Positions 16,492 to 25,724 of a stretch of DNA of 64,000 nt are shown in pieces. Location of the stretch: contig JAAEYW010000004.1 of the NCBI GenBank assembly GCA_018223185.1, forward strand, positions 172,508 through 236,507. Direction: 5' to 3'. The notes under the pieces were generated by a model. The model saw nothing but the letters and a program-made list of their open reading frames with translations, was not told where the DNA came from and searched no databases. Source of the DNA: Oceanospirillales bacterium (GTDB lineage Bacteria; Pseudomonadota; Gammaproteobacteria; Pseudomonadales; Balneatricaceae). The position numbers and the translations under genes are program-made. How positions within the stretch are numbered: position 1 is the stretch's first letter; every line of letters starts with the position of its first letter.

Positions 16492-19400
16492 TCAGATTTC
16501 GTAGTCAGCGGGGACCTCTGTTGACAAGGATGATTCTATTTGTCTGATAACGGCGGGAAGCTGTTCTGCGGTCACCGGTTTACTTAGCAGAAAGCCCTGA
16601 ATATTGGAGCAACCTGACTCATGCAGGTATTCAAGTTGTTCCTGTGTCTCAACCCCCTCAGCAATAAGTTCCAGGCTGAGACTCTGTGACATAGCGATAA
16701 TAGCCTTGACGAGGGAGGCATCCTCTTTATTGTCAGGCAGATCCCGGACAAAGGTACGGTCTATCTTGAGCTTATCGATAGGGAACTGTTTCAGGTAGCT
16801 GAGTGATGAATATCCAGTGCCGAAATCATCAATCGCCAGCCTGGCGCCCAGCGCTTTAAACTGCTTCAGCCAGGTTACAGCGTCTTCGGAGCTATCGAGA
16901 AACATGCTTTCGGTTATCTCAAATACCAGTTTTCGGGGATCTGCTCCGGTGTCTTTGATAATCTTTTCAGCAATCTGTGCATTAAACCCCAGCTGCCGCT
17001 GGTTACTGGATACATTGACGGATAAGCAGAGGTCATCAATACACTGTTCCTGCCACCGTTGAAGTTGCTCACAACTGCGCTGCAAAACCCACAGGCCGAT
17101 AGGTTGAATAAGGCCGGTTTCCTCCGCCAGTGGAATGAACTCTCCCGGGCCAATAATCCCTTTGCCCGGCTGATGCCAGCGAATCAGGGCTTCGACCGAG
17201 ACCACTTTGCGGGTCTCAAGATTGCAGATGGGTTGGTAATAGAGTTCAAACTCATCCCGTTCAAGTGCAAGCCGTAATGCCTGCTCCATGTCGGTCCGGT
17301 TCTTAACATGCTCGCGCATCTCGGCGTTGTAAAACCGGTATTGATTGCGGCCTCTGTCCTTAGCCAGATACATCGCCATATCTGCATTCCGGAGCATTGA
17401 ATCACTGTTGTTGGCATCGCTGGGATAACAGGAGATACCCACACTGGCTCCGATATAGAGCGTGCGCTCCGCAAGCTGGAAGGGCGGACTCAGAACCTCA
17501 ATAACCCGTTGTGCTGTCAGTGCGGCATCATCTGGTTCTGCAATATTCTGTAGTACGATAACAAACTCATCGCCACCGAAACGGGTGAGCAGATCGGTAT
17601 CGCGGATCACTGACGCGAGCCGGACGCTAACCTGCTGCAGCATCTCATCTCCCACCGAGTGCCCCAGGGTATCGTTAACAGCCTTGAAGCGGTCAAGATC
17701 AATAAACAGCAGTGCACAATTGCTGTCGGTCTGATCACAGTGTTGCTGTATCTGTGCCAGTTCCCGTTTGAGCATAGACCGGTTTGGCAAAGCGGTCAGA
17801 GCATCAAAGTTGGCTTGCTGGATAATCTTCTCTTCGGCATCTTTACGCTGAGTCATATCAGAAAATACGGCAACATACTGTTCAAGAGTTCCATCGCTGT
17901 TTCTGACCGCGGCGATCGACAGCCACTGAGGGTAGATCGAACCATTGCGGCGTTTATTCCACACCTCGCCAGACCAACTGCCCTCCTGTTCCAGTGTCTG
18001 CCACATCTCCTGATAAAAGGAGTCTTTCTGTTTGCCGGACTGGAACATCTGTGGTGTTTTACCAATCACCTCTTCTGCGGTGTAGCCGGTGATTTCGGTG
18101 AAGGCGGGATTAACCGAGATAATCTGTGCATCCGGTGTGGTGATAATGATCCCTTCGTTGGTTGTTTCAAACACGGCCGCATTCATTCGTAGCTGCTCTT
18201 CGGTTGAGCGGCGTTCAGTAATGTCTTCCTTCACGGCGACAAAGTGCGTGATTTCACCATTGGGGTCTCTGACCGCTGAGATAGTTGCTGATTCCCAATA
18301 AAGCGTGCCGTTTTTGCGCCGGTTAAGAAAGGTTCCCTGCCAGGCTTTACCGTCCAGCATCTGTTGCCACATATCCTGATAGTTGATCGGGGATATATCG
18401 CCTGAGCTGAATATGCTGGGACGTTTGCCCGTCACTTCGTCGAGCGTGTAACCGCTTACCTGTTCGGCTTTAGGGTTAATGTACTCGATAATGCCGTTGA
18501 TATCGGTAATCACAACTGCTGCAGGGTTTTGTTCCAGTGCTCTGGACAGCTTTCTCAGCTCCTGCTCTCTGAGCCGGGTTTCGGTAATGTCGACCCTCAC
18601 CCAGACTTCGCCGCCTTCGTTGGTCGGGCTGTTGCTGCACAGATAAAAGTTGCCGTTGTCTATTTTCTGCACAGCCCGCAGATCAGAATCAACGTCTTGC
18701 TGATATTTGCATTTAGCGTCTATCGCCGCCTGTATTTTGTCCTTGTCGACGCCGGGTTTCAGTAGTTTTGAAACCCAGGGATAATAGCTGGAAAAGTTTC
18801 GATTACTCAGAATCAGCCGGTTTTCTGCATCAAACAGGGCGAAAGCTTCTTTGATGTTATCAACACCATCTTTCAGGCGTATCCGGGCCTGTTCGGTTTG
18901 TTGATGTGAACGGATAAGTCGCAGATACAGAAAGGTGAGTAGCAGTATCAGCGCGGTGGTTAGTCCGATCAGCAGCGAATTGAAAAACTCAGTCTGTTGG
19001 GCAACCTTATTGCGGTAACTCAGGTAGCTGCTATAGAGCTGGTTAAACGCCGTTTTATTGGGAATCTGCTTATAATCAGCCAGTAGCCGGGTCAGCCTGG
19101 TTTGTGCAATCAGATTTGCCTGTATGTGAAACTTCAGATCGGTAATGCTTTCAGAGCGTTTGTCAGCGAGAGTATTGAGCTGATTTTTAATTTCAAGTGC
19201 ATCCAGATCGCTTCTGAATATGTGGTACTGATAAAACAGATTAATGATCTGTTTAGCGCTTGGAAGGCTGGCGCTATGGTTCTCTTCAATCCGTTTGAGC
19301 AGCATTGGCATATAGTTCAAGCCGTTACGGACAGTGGCAGCCAGGGTTTTAATCCGCTCTGCCAGTCGTGCACGCTGATCAAGCGTCTGGCGATACTGTC

Positions 19401-19701
19401 GGAGCTTCCCGGACAGTTCTGCAGGCAGTTCCACAAAAAGGCCAGCAGTATCCGGGTCGGTCTCCTGCTGTTTCAGTTGTCTGATAAGCCCTACGATCTC
19501 ATCATAATTTTGCTGTTGCATCGAACTGATCCGCAATACTTCCAGATCAAGGGCGTTATCCAGCACCTGAAGCTGTAACAGAACTTCAGAGCGTTGCTGG
19601 CCAGATTGATATTTATCGTCATGCAGCAGATAAAACAGGTAAGCCAGCAGCATGATCGCAACAACTGATGTGAAGTAGAGCCGGGTCTTGAACCAGGTCA
19701 T
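16492..19701 (-). CDS. Membrane PAS-GGDEF-EAL c-di-GMP turnover protein
   Basis: A 1,069-residue inner-membrane signalling protein. Membrane helices at about residues 10-27 and 238-262 enclose a helical periplasmic sensor of about 210 residues. Three PAS-like segments follow (about 280-385, 390-505 and 505-625), the latter two with the characteristic GYT-x-DEV/AEEV and NRRKNGT or NKRRNGS phrases. The GGDEF domain has an intact RFGGDEF signature near 709. The EAL domain begins near 810 with VEALIRWHQP near 837 and DDFGTGYSSLSYLKQFP. Both active-site signatures look intact, so it could both make and break c-di-GMP. Its start overlaps the stop of the cytochrome c peroxidase gene by 4 bp, so translation is coupled. 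Confidence 0.93.
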   Translation of the reverse strand: MTWFKTRLYFTSVVAIMLLAYLFYLLHDDKYQSGQQRSEVLLQLQVLDNALDLEVLRISSMQQQNYDEIVGLIRQLKQQETDPDTAGLFVELPAELSGKLRQYRQTLDQRARLAERIKTLAATVRNGLNYMPMLLKRIEENHSASLPSAKQIINLFYQYHIFRSDLDALEIKNQLNTLADKRSESITDLKFHIQANLIAQTRLTRLLADYKQIPNKTAFNQLYSSYLSYRNKVAQQTEFFNSLLIGLTTALILLLTFLYLRLIRSHQQTEQARIRLKDGVDNIKEAFALFDAENRLILSNRNFSSYYPWVSKLLKPGVDKDKIQAAIDAKCKYQQDVDSDLRAVQKIDNGNFYLCSNSPTNEGGEVWVRVDITETRLREQELRKLSRALEQNPAAVVITDINGIIEYINPKAEQVSGYTLDEVTGKRPSIFSSGDISPINYQDMWQQMLDGKAWQGTFLNRRKNGTLYWESATISAVRDPNGEITHFVAVKEDITERRSTEEQLRMNAAVFETTNEGIIITTPDAQIISVNPAFTEITGYTAEEVIGKTPQMFQSGKQKDSFYQEMWQTLEQEGSWSGEVWNKRRNGSIYPQWLSIAAVRNSDGTLEQYVAVFSDMTQRKDAEEKIIQQANFDALTALPNRSMLKRELAQIQQHCDQTDSNCALLFIDLDRFKAVNDTLGHSVGDEMLQQVSVRLASVIRDTDLLTRFGGDEFVIVLQNIAEPDDAALTAQRVIEVLSPPFQLAERTLYIGASVGISCYPSDANNSDSMLRNADMAMYLAKDRGRNQYRFYNAEMREHVKNRTDMEQALRLALERDEFELYYQPICNLETRKVVSVEALIRWHQPGKGIIGPGEFIPLAEETGLIQPIGLWVLQRSCEQLQRWQEQCIDDLCLSVNVSSNQRQLGFNAQIAEKIIKDTGADPRKLVFEITESMFLDSSEDAVTWLKQFKALGARLAIDDFGTGYSSLSYLKQFPIDKLKIDRTFVRDLPDNKEDASLVKAIIAMSQSLSLELIAEGVETQEQLEYLHESGCSNIQGFLLSKPVTAEQLPAVIRQIESSLSTEVPADYEI

Positions 19702-20708
19702 TGGTTCAACTCCGGATGATCACCTTTAAGAGACCCGATAAAGCGGCTGATCGCTGTGATATGTTCAGCAGGAATCTCGCGGCCTAACTGAAAGCGGCCC
19801 ATGATTTTTATGGCGCTTTCCAGATCTTTTACAGAGCCATCGTGAAAGTAGGGGGCGGTAAGCGATGCCAGGCGCAGACTTGGAACCTTAAAAAGATAGC
19901 GGTCTGCTGCGTCCTTGGTGATAGTGTACCGGCCCAGATCAGAGTCGTTCAGCGAGGTGCCTCGCCTGTTGAAATATTCTGAGATATCTTTTACTGCCCC
20001 GAAAGGGGCATACATATTGCCACCCACATTAGTGCCCTGATGACAGCTGATGCAACCATAGGATTTAAACAGGCGATAGCCTTTTTTCTGTTCATTACTC
20101 AGGGCAGATTCCTCGCCTCTGAGCCAGCGGTCAAACGGTGCATTCAGTGTTAGCAAAGAGCGTTCAAACTCGGTAATTACATCACGGATATTACCCGCAC
20201 TCACCCCATCCGGATAGAGCGCTTCAAACTGTTGTCTGATGGTCGGGTCCAGACTCAGACGGTTCACGATCAGTGGCCAGCTGGCGTTCATTTCGACCGG
20301 GTTGTGAATGGGCCCGTTAACCTGTTCATTCAGGTTGGCCGAACGCCCGTTCCAGAACTGAACAAAGTTAAGGCTGCTGTTGAACACTGTTGGCGAATTG
20401 GCCGTACCGAGCGCACCACTGACACCCGTCGACACGTTTGTATCATCAGCCCCGCCATCTTTCAGGTTGTGGCAGCTGGCACAGCTGATGCTGTTATCAA
20501 TGGATAGTTTGGGGTCATGAAACAGTTCTCTGCCGAGGCTGATTTTATCCCGGTTTAACTCGTTGTCGGGGTTGATCGGGCTGATCGGCTCTGAACTAAG
20601 GTCCATAGCTAAAACAGGTGTGCACAGCAGTAACAGCGACATGACAGCTTTAGGGATAATATGTCGATGGGGACCGTGTGCCCGATGGTACTGCATAAAT
20701 GCCTGCAC
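19698..20708 (-). CDS. Di-heme cytochrome c peroxidase family protein
   Basis: A 336-residue secreted protein with signal peptide ending near LLLLCTPVLA. Two heme-binding motifs are present: CASCH near residue 75 and CISCH near 220, as in the bacterial CcpA/MauG family, which reduces hydrogen peroxide in the periplasm with electrons from cytochromes c. The segment TANSPTVFNSSLNFVQFWNG and the C-terminal TAPYFHDGSVKDLESAI are family-typical. The GTG start at 20708 has AGGA upstream; ATG at 20696 is the alternative. The gene is coupled by ATGA overlap to the PAS-GGDEF-EAL gene, suggesting that peroxide or redox state and c-di-GMP signalling are linked here. Confidence 0.92.
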   Translation of the reverse strand: MQAFMQYHRAHGPHRHIIPKAVMSLLLLCTPVLAMDLSSEPISPINPDNELNRDKISLGRELFHDPKLSIDNSISCASCHNLKDGGADDTNVSTGVSGALGTANSPTVFNSSLNFVQFWNGRSANLNEQVNGPIHNPVEMNASWPLIVNRLSLDPTIRQQFEALYPDGVSAGNIRDVITEFERSLLTLNAPFDRWLRGEESALSNEQKKGYRLFKSYGCISCHQGTNVGGNMYAPFGAVKDISEYFNRRGTSLNDSDLGRYTITKDAADRYLFKVPSLRLASLTAPYFHDGSVKDLESAIKIMGRFQLGREIPAEHITAISRFIGSLKGDHPELNQ

Positions 20709-20862
20709 AAAAGCATTCCTGTAATCTTAGTATGGTTATTAGAACAAAGTGATATTAGTAACTCATTTCCAGACATTTAACCATGCAGGAGTTACTCAGA
20801 CCGGTGTTGTCGGTAAAATTTTCGTAACTGTATGCGCTTGAGGCGGGGCGTTGCAGGAAAGA

Positions 20863-20885
20863 ACAGGGCGTGCTGAACGCCCTGT
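20863..20885 (-). terminator. Terminator-like hairpin after the lut operon
   Basis: ACAGGGCGT and ACGCCCTGT form a 9-bp perfect stem with a 5-base loop, 50 bases beyond lutC on the minus strand. The T-run is weak, so efficiency is uncertain. Confidence 0.55.
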
Positions 20886-20935
20886 CTTGTGGAGAAGAGA
20901 CGTGCTGGCCGTATCAGGATCAGCACATATTTATC

Positions 20936-21631
20936 TTAATCGTTAATCAGCAGAATAATCAGTTTTTTCGGGCCGTGAGCCCCCATCTGAAGTTTTTGTT
21001 CAATATCGGCGCTGCGGGACGGGCCGGTAATCATGTTCACTGTACGCGGCATGGCATTACCGAAAGTCTCCCGTAATTTTTTCCAGGCTTCTTCATAAGC
21101 GCCGACAATGGAGGATCGGTGCAGAACGACCAGATGATTGTCCGGCAGAAAGTTCAGCGTGGTAGGGCTCTGTTCTGATGAGTGCAGCATCAGCGTGCCG
21201 GTCTCTGCGATACCGGCAAAGCTAAGGGTCAGGCTGGCGATATCTCCGGCCTGCGCTACTCGCTCGGTACGTATGATCTGCTGTTGCTCCAGCGGGCTCC
21301 AGTCCAGTGCTGTCAGCTCTTTATTGCTGGCACTGATCAGTTGTTTCAGACTGTGGCGGGAGAGCCAGTCGGCACAGGCCTGTGGCACCTGATCAATACT
21401 GTTGAGTTCGATCAGCTCTGCGACCGCTTCTGTTGCCATCGCTTTAAACAGATCCACCTGTTCAGCAAAGGGAAGTTGAGCCCGCTGTGGAATCAGGTTG
21501 TCGGCTCTGGCGGCGAGTCTGTTTTCGACAGTTTGCTGGCGCTGGCTGTCATTTTCGCTGCGATTCAGTCCCCGACGGATGTTGGCAAAAATCTCAGTAC
21601 GGCTCATGGCTGTGGTGTTTTCTGCGCTCAT
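20936..21631 (-). CDS. lutC: Lactate utilization protein C (LutC/YkgG family)
   Basis: A 231-residue member of the LUD domain family and third subunit of the LutABC iron-sulfur L-lactate oxidase. Visible landmarks are EQVDLFKAMATEAVAELIEL, the Gly-rich AETGTLMLHSS stretch and the C-terminal TVNMITGPSRSADIEQKL. It has an N-terminal extension resembling the one found when the lut genes are separate (SRTEIFANIRRGL). The start overlaps the lutB stop by 4 bp. Together the three proteins oxidise L-lactate to pyruvate; the soluble complex has no obvious membrane anchor. Confidence 0.93.
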   Translation of the reverse strand: MSAENTTAMSRTEIFANIRRGLNRSENDSQRQQTVENRLAARADNLIPQRAQLPFAEQVDLFKAMATEAVAELIELNSIDQVPQACADWLSRHSLKQLISASNKELTALDWSPLEQQQIIRTERVAQAGDIASLTLSFAGIAETGTLMLHSSEQSPTTLNFLPDNHLVVLHRSSIVGAYEEAWKKLRETFGNAMPRTVNMITGPSRSADIEQKLQMGAHGPKKLIILLIND

Positions 21632-23046
21632 GGCTGCTCTCCGGCTTTCTGTTGTTCTTTCCAGGCCTGCATAAATGTTTTGCCCTGTGGTGCTGGCATA
21701 TCACGCCAGTCGGTCCAGCCGCCAGCGAGTGGTAGTTTGCTGATTCGTCCGTTTTTTCCGGCCCAGGTTTTCATAACCCAGCTGGCCATGCGGGTGTATG
21801 GCTTATAGAGTGCCGGGCGTTTGGCCAGAAATGCCCAGCCGGCCAGGCCGTAACGGGCTGCTTTGGGTTGCAGGTGTTTTTCGAACTCATCTTCGCGCCA
21901 GTGACGCATCAGTTTTGGCAATGGGATTTTAACCGGGCAGACCGATTCACATTTGCCGCAGAATGTCGAGGCATTAGGCAGCATGCCGCCTTTTTCGATA
22001 CCGATCATCTGTGGTGTCAGTACCGACCCCATCGGGCCAGGGTAAACCCAGCCGTAGCTGTGGCCACCGACCGCGCCATAGACCGGACAGTGGTTCATAC
22101 AGGCAGAGCAGCGAATGCATCGCAGCATATCCTGAAACTCACTGCCGACCATCTCGCTGCGACCGTTATCGACCAGTACCACATGGAAGTTTTCCGGTCC
22201 GTCCTGGTCTCCTTTACGGCGAGGTCCTGTGGACAGGGTGTTATAGACCGAAAATTCCTGGCCGGTAGCTGAGCGCGCCAGCAGTCGCAGGAATAGCGTC
22301 ATATCCTCAAGAGTGGGCACCACTTTTTCAATTGATGTAACCACGACATGGGTTTTCGGCAGGGTCTGGGTCAGATCACCATTTCCCTCGTTGGTGACAA
22401 TGATGGTTGACCCGGTTTCTGCAACACAGAAGTTGGCGCCGGTAATGCCCACGTCCGCAGCCACAAATTTTTCCCGCAGCACTTCCCGGGCTTCCTGCAT
22501 CAGTACTGCCGGATCGCTCGACTTTGGCCGGTGATGGTTGGCGTGGAACGCTTCAGACACATCTTCCAGGTTCAGGTGGATTGCCGGAGCAATAATATGG
22601 CTGGGGTGATCGTGACGCAGCTGCAGGATATATTCACCCAGATCGGTTTCAACCGGTTGCACGCCATTCGCTTCGAGAAAATCGTTCAGGCCGATCTCCT
22701 CTGTCACCATGGATTTACCTTTGGTGACGGTTTTTGCATCAACCTGTTTACAGATATCGAGAATGATCCGGTTGGCGTCATCGGCGGTTCTGGCCCAGTG
22801 AACATGGCCGCCATTTTCGATCACTTTATTTTCGAACTGCTCCAGATAGAGATCCAGATGTTCAAGTATGTGATTCTTCAGGTCGCGGCCCTGATCCCGG
22901 AGTTGTTCAAACTCGGGCATCCGGCTGACCGCAATGGCGCGCTTTTCCGGGAAACCGGCTTTCAGGTTGCCCAGTGCTTTTTGCAGGTTAACGTCGGCCA
23001 GGGCGTCATGGGCGCGCTGTTTAAAGAACGGGGTATTTATTTGCAT
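21628..23046 (-). CDS. lutB: Iron-sulfur lactate utilization protein B (LutB/YkgF family)
   Basis: A 472-residue protein with an N-terminal LUD domain and a C-terminal ferredoxin-type region. Two cluster motifs, CIRCSACMNHCPVYG near residue 312 and CGKCESVCPVKIPL near 362, bind two [4Fe-4S] clusters. The LUD part shows GANFCVAETGSTIIVTNEGN. It is the electron-transfer core of the LutABC lactate oxidation system. It is 11 bp downstream of lutA and overlaps lutC by 4 bp. Confidence 0.95.
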   Translation of the reverse strand: MQINTPFFKQRAHDALADVNLQKALGNLKAGFPEKRAIAVSRMPEFEQLRDQGRDLKNHILEHLDLYLEQFENKVIENGGHVHWARTADDANRIILDICKQVDAKTVTKGKSMVTEEIGLNDFLEANGVQPVETDLGEYILQLRHDHPSHIIAPAIHLNLEDVSEAFHANHHRPKSSDPAVLMQEAREVLREKFVAADVGITGANFCVAETGSTIIVTNEGNGDLTQTLPKTHVVVTSIEKVVPTLEDMTLFLRLLARSATGQEFSVYNTLSTGPRRKGDQDGPENFHVVLVDNGRSEMVGSEFQDMLRCIRCSACMNHCPVYGAVGGHSYGWVYPGPMGSVLTPQMIGIEKGGMLPNASTFCGKCESVCPVKIPLPKLMRHWREDEFEKHLQPKAARYGLAGWAFLAKRPALYKPYTRMASWVMKTWAGKNGRISKLPLAGGWTDWRDMPAPQGKTFMQAWKEQQKAGEQP

Positions 23047-23057
23047 CGTCTCGCTCC

Positions 23058-23861
23058 TTAAAGCTGTTGTGCCAGGCCGTAATCGGCTTCGCCAATGGCG
23101 GGTGTGTCGGTCATGCCGGCTAATACTTCAACAATGTGGCGGGCTTCAACCTGTTTGCCTTCGCGTTTTAGTTTGCCGGCCATATTCAGCAGGCAGCCCA
23201 GATCACCACCCAGTACAGTATGAGCACCGGTGTTGCTGATGAATTCGGTTTTGTTGGAGACCATCCGGTTGGATATCTCCGGGTATTTAACACAGAATGT
23301 GCCGCCGAAACCGCAACAGGTTTCAGCTTCCTCCATCTCTGCGAGTTCAACCCCCTGAACCTGTTGAAGCAGTTGCCGGGGTTGCTGTTTAATGCCCAGC
23401 TGTCTCAGGCCAGAGCAGGAGTCGTGATAAGTCACTTTATGGTTAAACTGCAACTGCTGCAGTTGTTCCTGCAGGCTGTCCATGCCGATCACATCGAACA
23501 GAAATGAGGTGATTTCAAAACTGCGGCTTTTCAGATCCAGAGCACGCTGGTAATAGCTGTCAGAGGGATCAAATACCTCCGGATAGTAGTGTAGCATTCC
23601 GATGCAGGAACCCGACGGCCCCACGACATACTCATAACCATCAAAAGCATCAATGGTCTGGCGGGCGATATCCGCAGTTGTTTTACGATCACCCGAATTG
23701 AATGCAGGCTGTCCACAGCAGGTTTGGCGTTCTGGAACTTCTGCTCTGCAACCTGCCTGCTCGAGTAGCTTAACTGTTGCGAAAGCGACAGAGGGACGGA
23801 ACATATCGGCCAGACAGGTAACAAACAGGCCAACACGTGGGCCGGAGGATAAATTTGGCAT
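23058..23861 (-). CDS. lutA: (Fe-S)-binding lactate utilization protein A (LutA/YkgE family)
   Basis: A 267-residue protein with the duplicated Cys-Cys-Gly (CCG) domain that binds an iron-sulfur cluster in LutA/GlpC-like proteins: CLADMFRPS with TCCGQPAFNSG in the first half, and SCSGLRQLG with TCCGFGGTFCVKYPEIS in the second. It is the first gene of lutABC, read leftward from the shared regulatory region at 23862-24045 facing the FadR-type regulator. This arrangement indicates lactate control by that regulator. Confidence 0.94.
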   Translation of the reverse strand: MPNLSSGPRVGLFVTCLADMFRPSVAFATVKLLEQAGCRAEVPERQTCCGQPAFNSGDRKTTADIARQTIDAFDGYEYVVGPSGSCIGMLHYYPEVFDPSDSYYQRALDLKSRSFEITSFLFDVIGMDSLQEQLQQLQFNHKVTYHDSCSGLRQLGIKQQPRQLLQQVQGVELAEMEEAETCCGFGGTFCVKYPEISNRMVSNKTEFISNTGAHTVLGGDLGCLLNMAGKLKREGKQVEARHIVEVLAGMTDTPAIGEADYGLAQQL

Positions 23862-24002
23862 TTGTTTTACCGTAGTTATTGTTATCGACCGCAGTGAGCA
23901 GGGTCAGAAACGGATTCTGGCTCTGCATTTGCGTCTTATTTTTACATTGATGCTATGCAAGATAGTTAATGAAAGCCGGGAAAGAAATGCTACACTCATA
24001 AC

Positions 24003-24013
24003 TGGTCTGACCA
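24003..24013. promoter_or_regulatory. FadR/LldR-type operator between lutA and its regulator
   Basis: TGGTCTGACCA is a perfect inverted repeat and matches the T-x-GT-x3-AC-x-A pattern bound by FadR-subfamily GntR regulators such as LldR, PdhR and GlcC. It is 32 bp upstream of the regulator ATG and 141 bp upstream of lutA, where it could control both genes. Confidence 0.7.
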
Positions 24014-24045
24014 AGTGTACGGAAAAGTCCCAGGATTGTTACCCG

Positions 24046-24744
24046 ATGAATCAAAATCTGAGCGAAACTCTGTTACAGCAACTGAAGGAAAGTTTGTACA
24101 CCGGAGAGCTGTTACCGGGAGGCCAACTGGAGTCGCAGCGGCGGATGTCAGAGTCCCGGGGGGTCTCCCGTTCAACGGTTCGCGAGGCGGTGGGGCAGTT
24201 GGAAGCGGAGGGTTATGTCGAGGTTAATCATGGTGGCAAAACCCGGGTTAAAAATTTGCTTGAGCCTTACTTTGATATGCCAGTCGGGGAGGGGAAATCG
24301 CTGGGCGACAATCCGGAATTTCAGCGTCAGGTTCTGGATGTCAGGGCGATGCTGGAGGGCGAAGCTGCATTCTATGCGGCGACCCGTGCCACCGATGCTC
24401 AGCTCAAAGCGCTGGATGAAGAATACCGCAAGATGCAGCAACGGGGACAGCGGGAAACCACCCTGGAAAAGGCCAAAGAGGATTTGCGTTTTCATATGAT
24501 GATCGCTGAATCATCCCATCACTTGCTGATTATCAGCTTCAGTCAGCTGTTCTATACCCGCTTCTTTAATGCGATCTATGGGGTGCTGACCCGCACTCTG
24601 AAAAAATATGGCCGTTATCCTGATGGTATTCGTTCACAACACAGTGCTATCCATCAGGCGATTATGGTTCGCAATGCTGAAGCTGCACGCACTGCGGCCA
24701 CTGAACATATCCTCTATACTCGCAGGCATCTGGAAAACGAATGA
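24046..24744 (+). CDS. FadR-subfamily GntR transcriptional regulator, probably of lutABC
   Basis: A 232-residue repressor-type protein. The N-terminal winged helix includes GGQLESQRRMSESRGVSRSTV and REAVGQLEAEGYVEV; the C-terminal FCD all-helical domain includes DVRAMLEGEAAFYAA and the metal-ligand positions in LRFHMMIAESSHH, HSAIHQAI and ATEHI. Relatives (LldR, LutR, PdhR) sense lactate or pyruvate. The frame is open far upstream (to 23653) over the lutA region on the other strand, but ATG 24046 with CAGGA upstream gives the normal N-terminus. The operator palindrome just upstream implies autoregulation and control of lutABC. Confidence 0.92.
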   Translation: MNQNLSETLLQQLKESLYTGELLPGGQLESQRRMSESRGVSRSTVREAVGQLEAEGYVEVNHGGKTRVKNLLEPYFDMPVGEGKSLGDNPEFQRQVLDVRAMLEGEAAFYAATRATDAQLKALDEEYRKMQQRGQRETTLEKAKEDLRFHMMIAESSHHLLIISFSQLFYTRFFNAIYGVLTRTLKKYGRYPDGIRSQHSAIHQAIMVRNAEAARTAATEHILYTRRHLENE

Positions 24745-24817
24745 CCGCGTCTGATCTTTAGCTACACTTTTTAGCAGATGAGATTTGCCAGGATGATGTT
24801 TAACGGAGGTAGCCTCA

Positions 24818-25567
24818 GTGCTGAGTGGAATTCGAGCATTACTGCTGGATATCAGTGGTGTTATTTATCAGGGTAGTCAGCGTATTGAAGGGGCGGCTGA
24901 AACCATAGCTCAGGCTCGTCAGCAAGGCCTGACTATCCGTTTCCTCACCAACACCGCGAGCAAGTCCTCTGAACAGGTGATTCAGGAACTGCAGGGTATG
25001 GGAGTCAGTATGGGGCCGCAGGAGCTGTATACTGCGCCTCAGGCTGCCCACGAACTGATTGTTGAGCGCGGGCTACACCCCTATTGTCTTTTGCCAGATG
25101 TTATTGCAGCAAAGTTTGACTGTTATCCACCCGGGCAGGCCGATGCGGTGTTGCTGGGGGATGCCCGTGAGGGGCTCAATTATTCCTCTCTGAATCAGGC
25201 ATTCCGGTTGTGTCAGTCGGGAGCACCGCTGATCGCTATCGGTATGAATCGCTACTATAAGTCGGATGACGGACTGCAGCTGGATGCCGGGCCCTTTGTT
25301 AAAGCGCTGGAGTGGGCGGCAGGAACTGAGGCGATTGTCATGGGTAAGCCGGGCAGGGCATTTTTTCTTCAGGCCGTCGCTTCAACCGGGTGTCAGCCGC
25401 ATGAGTGTCTGATGGTTGGGGATGATGTCGACGCGGATGTTCTGGGGGCTCAGGATGCCGGGCTGCCTGCGGTGTTAGTTCGTACCGGTAAATACAGGTC
25501 TGGGGATGAGAAAAAGTTAGCGTCAGACTCCCGGGTCATCGATAGTCTGGCGAATCTGTTTGACTGA
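24818..25567 (+). CDS. HAD-superfamily IIA hydrolase (LHPP/HDHD2-like)
   Basis: A 249-residue HAD phosphatase of subclass IIA. Motif I is LLLDISGVIYQG, where the second Asp of DxD is replaced by Ser as is usual in the LHPP/HDHD2 group; motif II is RFLTNTASKS, the Lys motif is VMGKPGRAFF, and motif IV is MVGDDVDADVLGAQDAG. Animal LHPP hydrolyses phosphohistidine, phospholysine or pyrophosphate in vitro; the bacterial substrate is unknown. It starts with GTG behind a strong GGAGGT (24805-24810). It lies between the regulator and thrS with clear gaps, so it is likely a separate unit. Confidence 0.88.
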   Translation: MLSGIRALLLDISGVIYQGSQRIEGAAETIAQARQQGLTIRFLTNTASKSSEQVIQELQGMGVSMGPQELYTAPQAAHELIVERGLHPYCLLPDVIAAKFDCYPPGQADAVLLGDAREGLNYSSLNQAFRLCQSGAPLIAIGMNRYYKSDDGLQLDAGPFVKALEWAAGTEAIVMGKPGRAFFLQAVASTGCQPHECLMVGDDVDADVLGAQDAGLPAVLVRTGKYRSGDEKKLASDSRVIDSLANLFD

Positions 25568-25724
25568 TCATACACAACCTTAAATTCACAGTATTGAAAT
25601 AGCTTTATAGCCATGCATCCGGTAAAATACCGCGCCTTTATGTTGTTACCTGGTTTGTAACAGCGACTAAATTTTAAGTGTGGCCTGTGGTACTGGCCAG
25701 CACTGAGCTGAGTAGGAATAGACA

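Noticed and set aside
23653..24045. N-terminal extension of the FadR-type regulator to 363 residues
   Set aside because: The extension overlaps lutA on the other strand, has no family similarity, and the normal N-terminus begins at the ATG at 24046 with a ribosome site.
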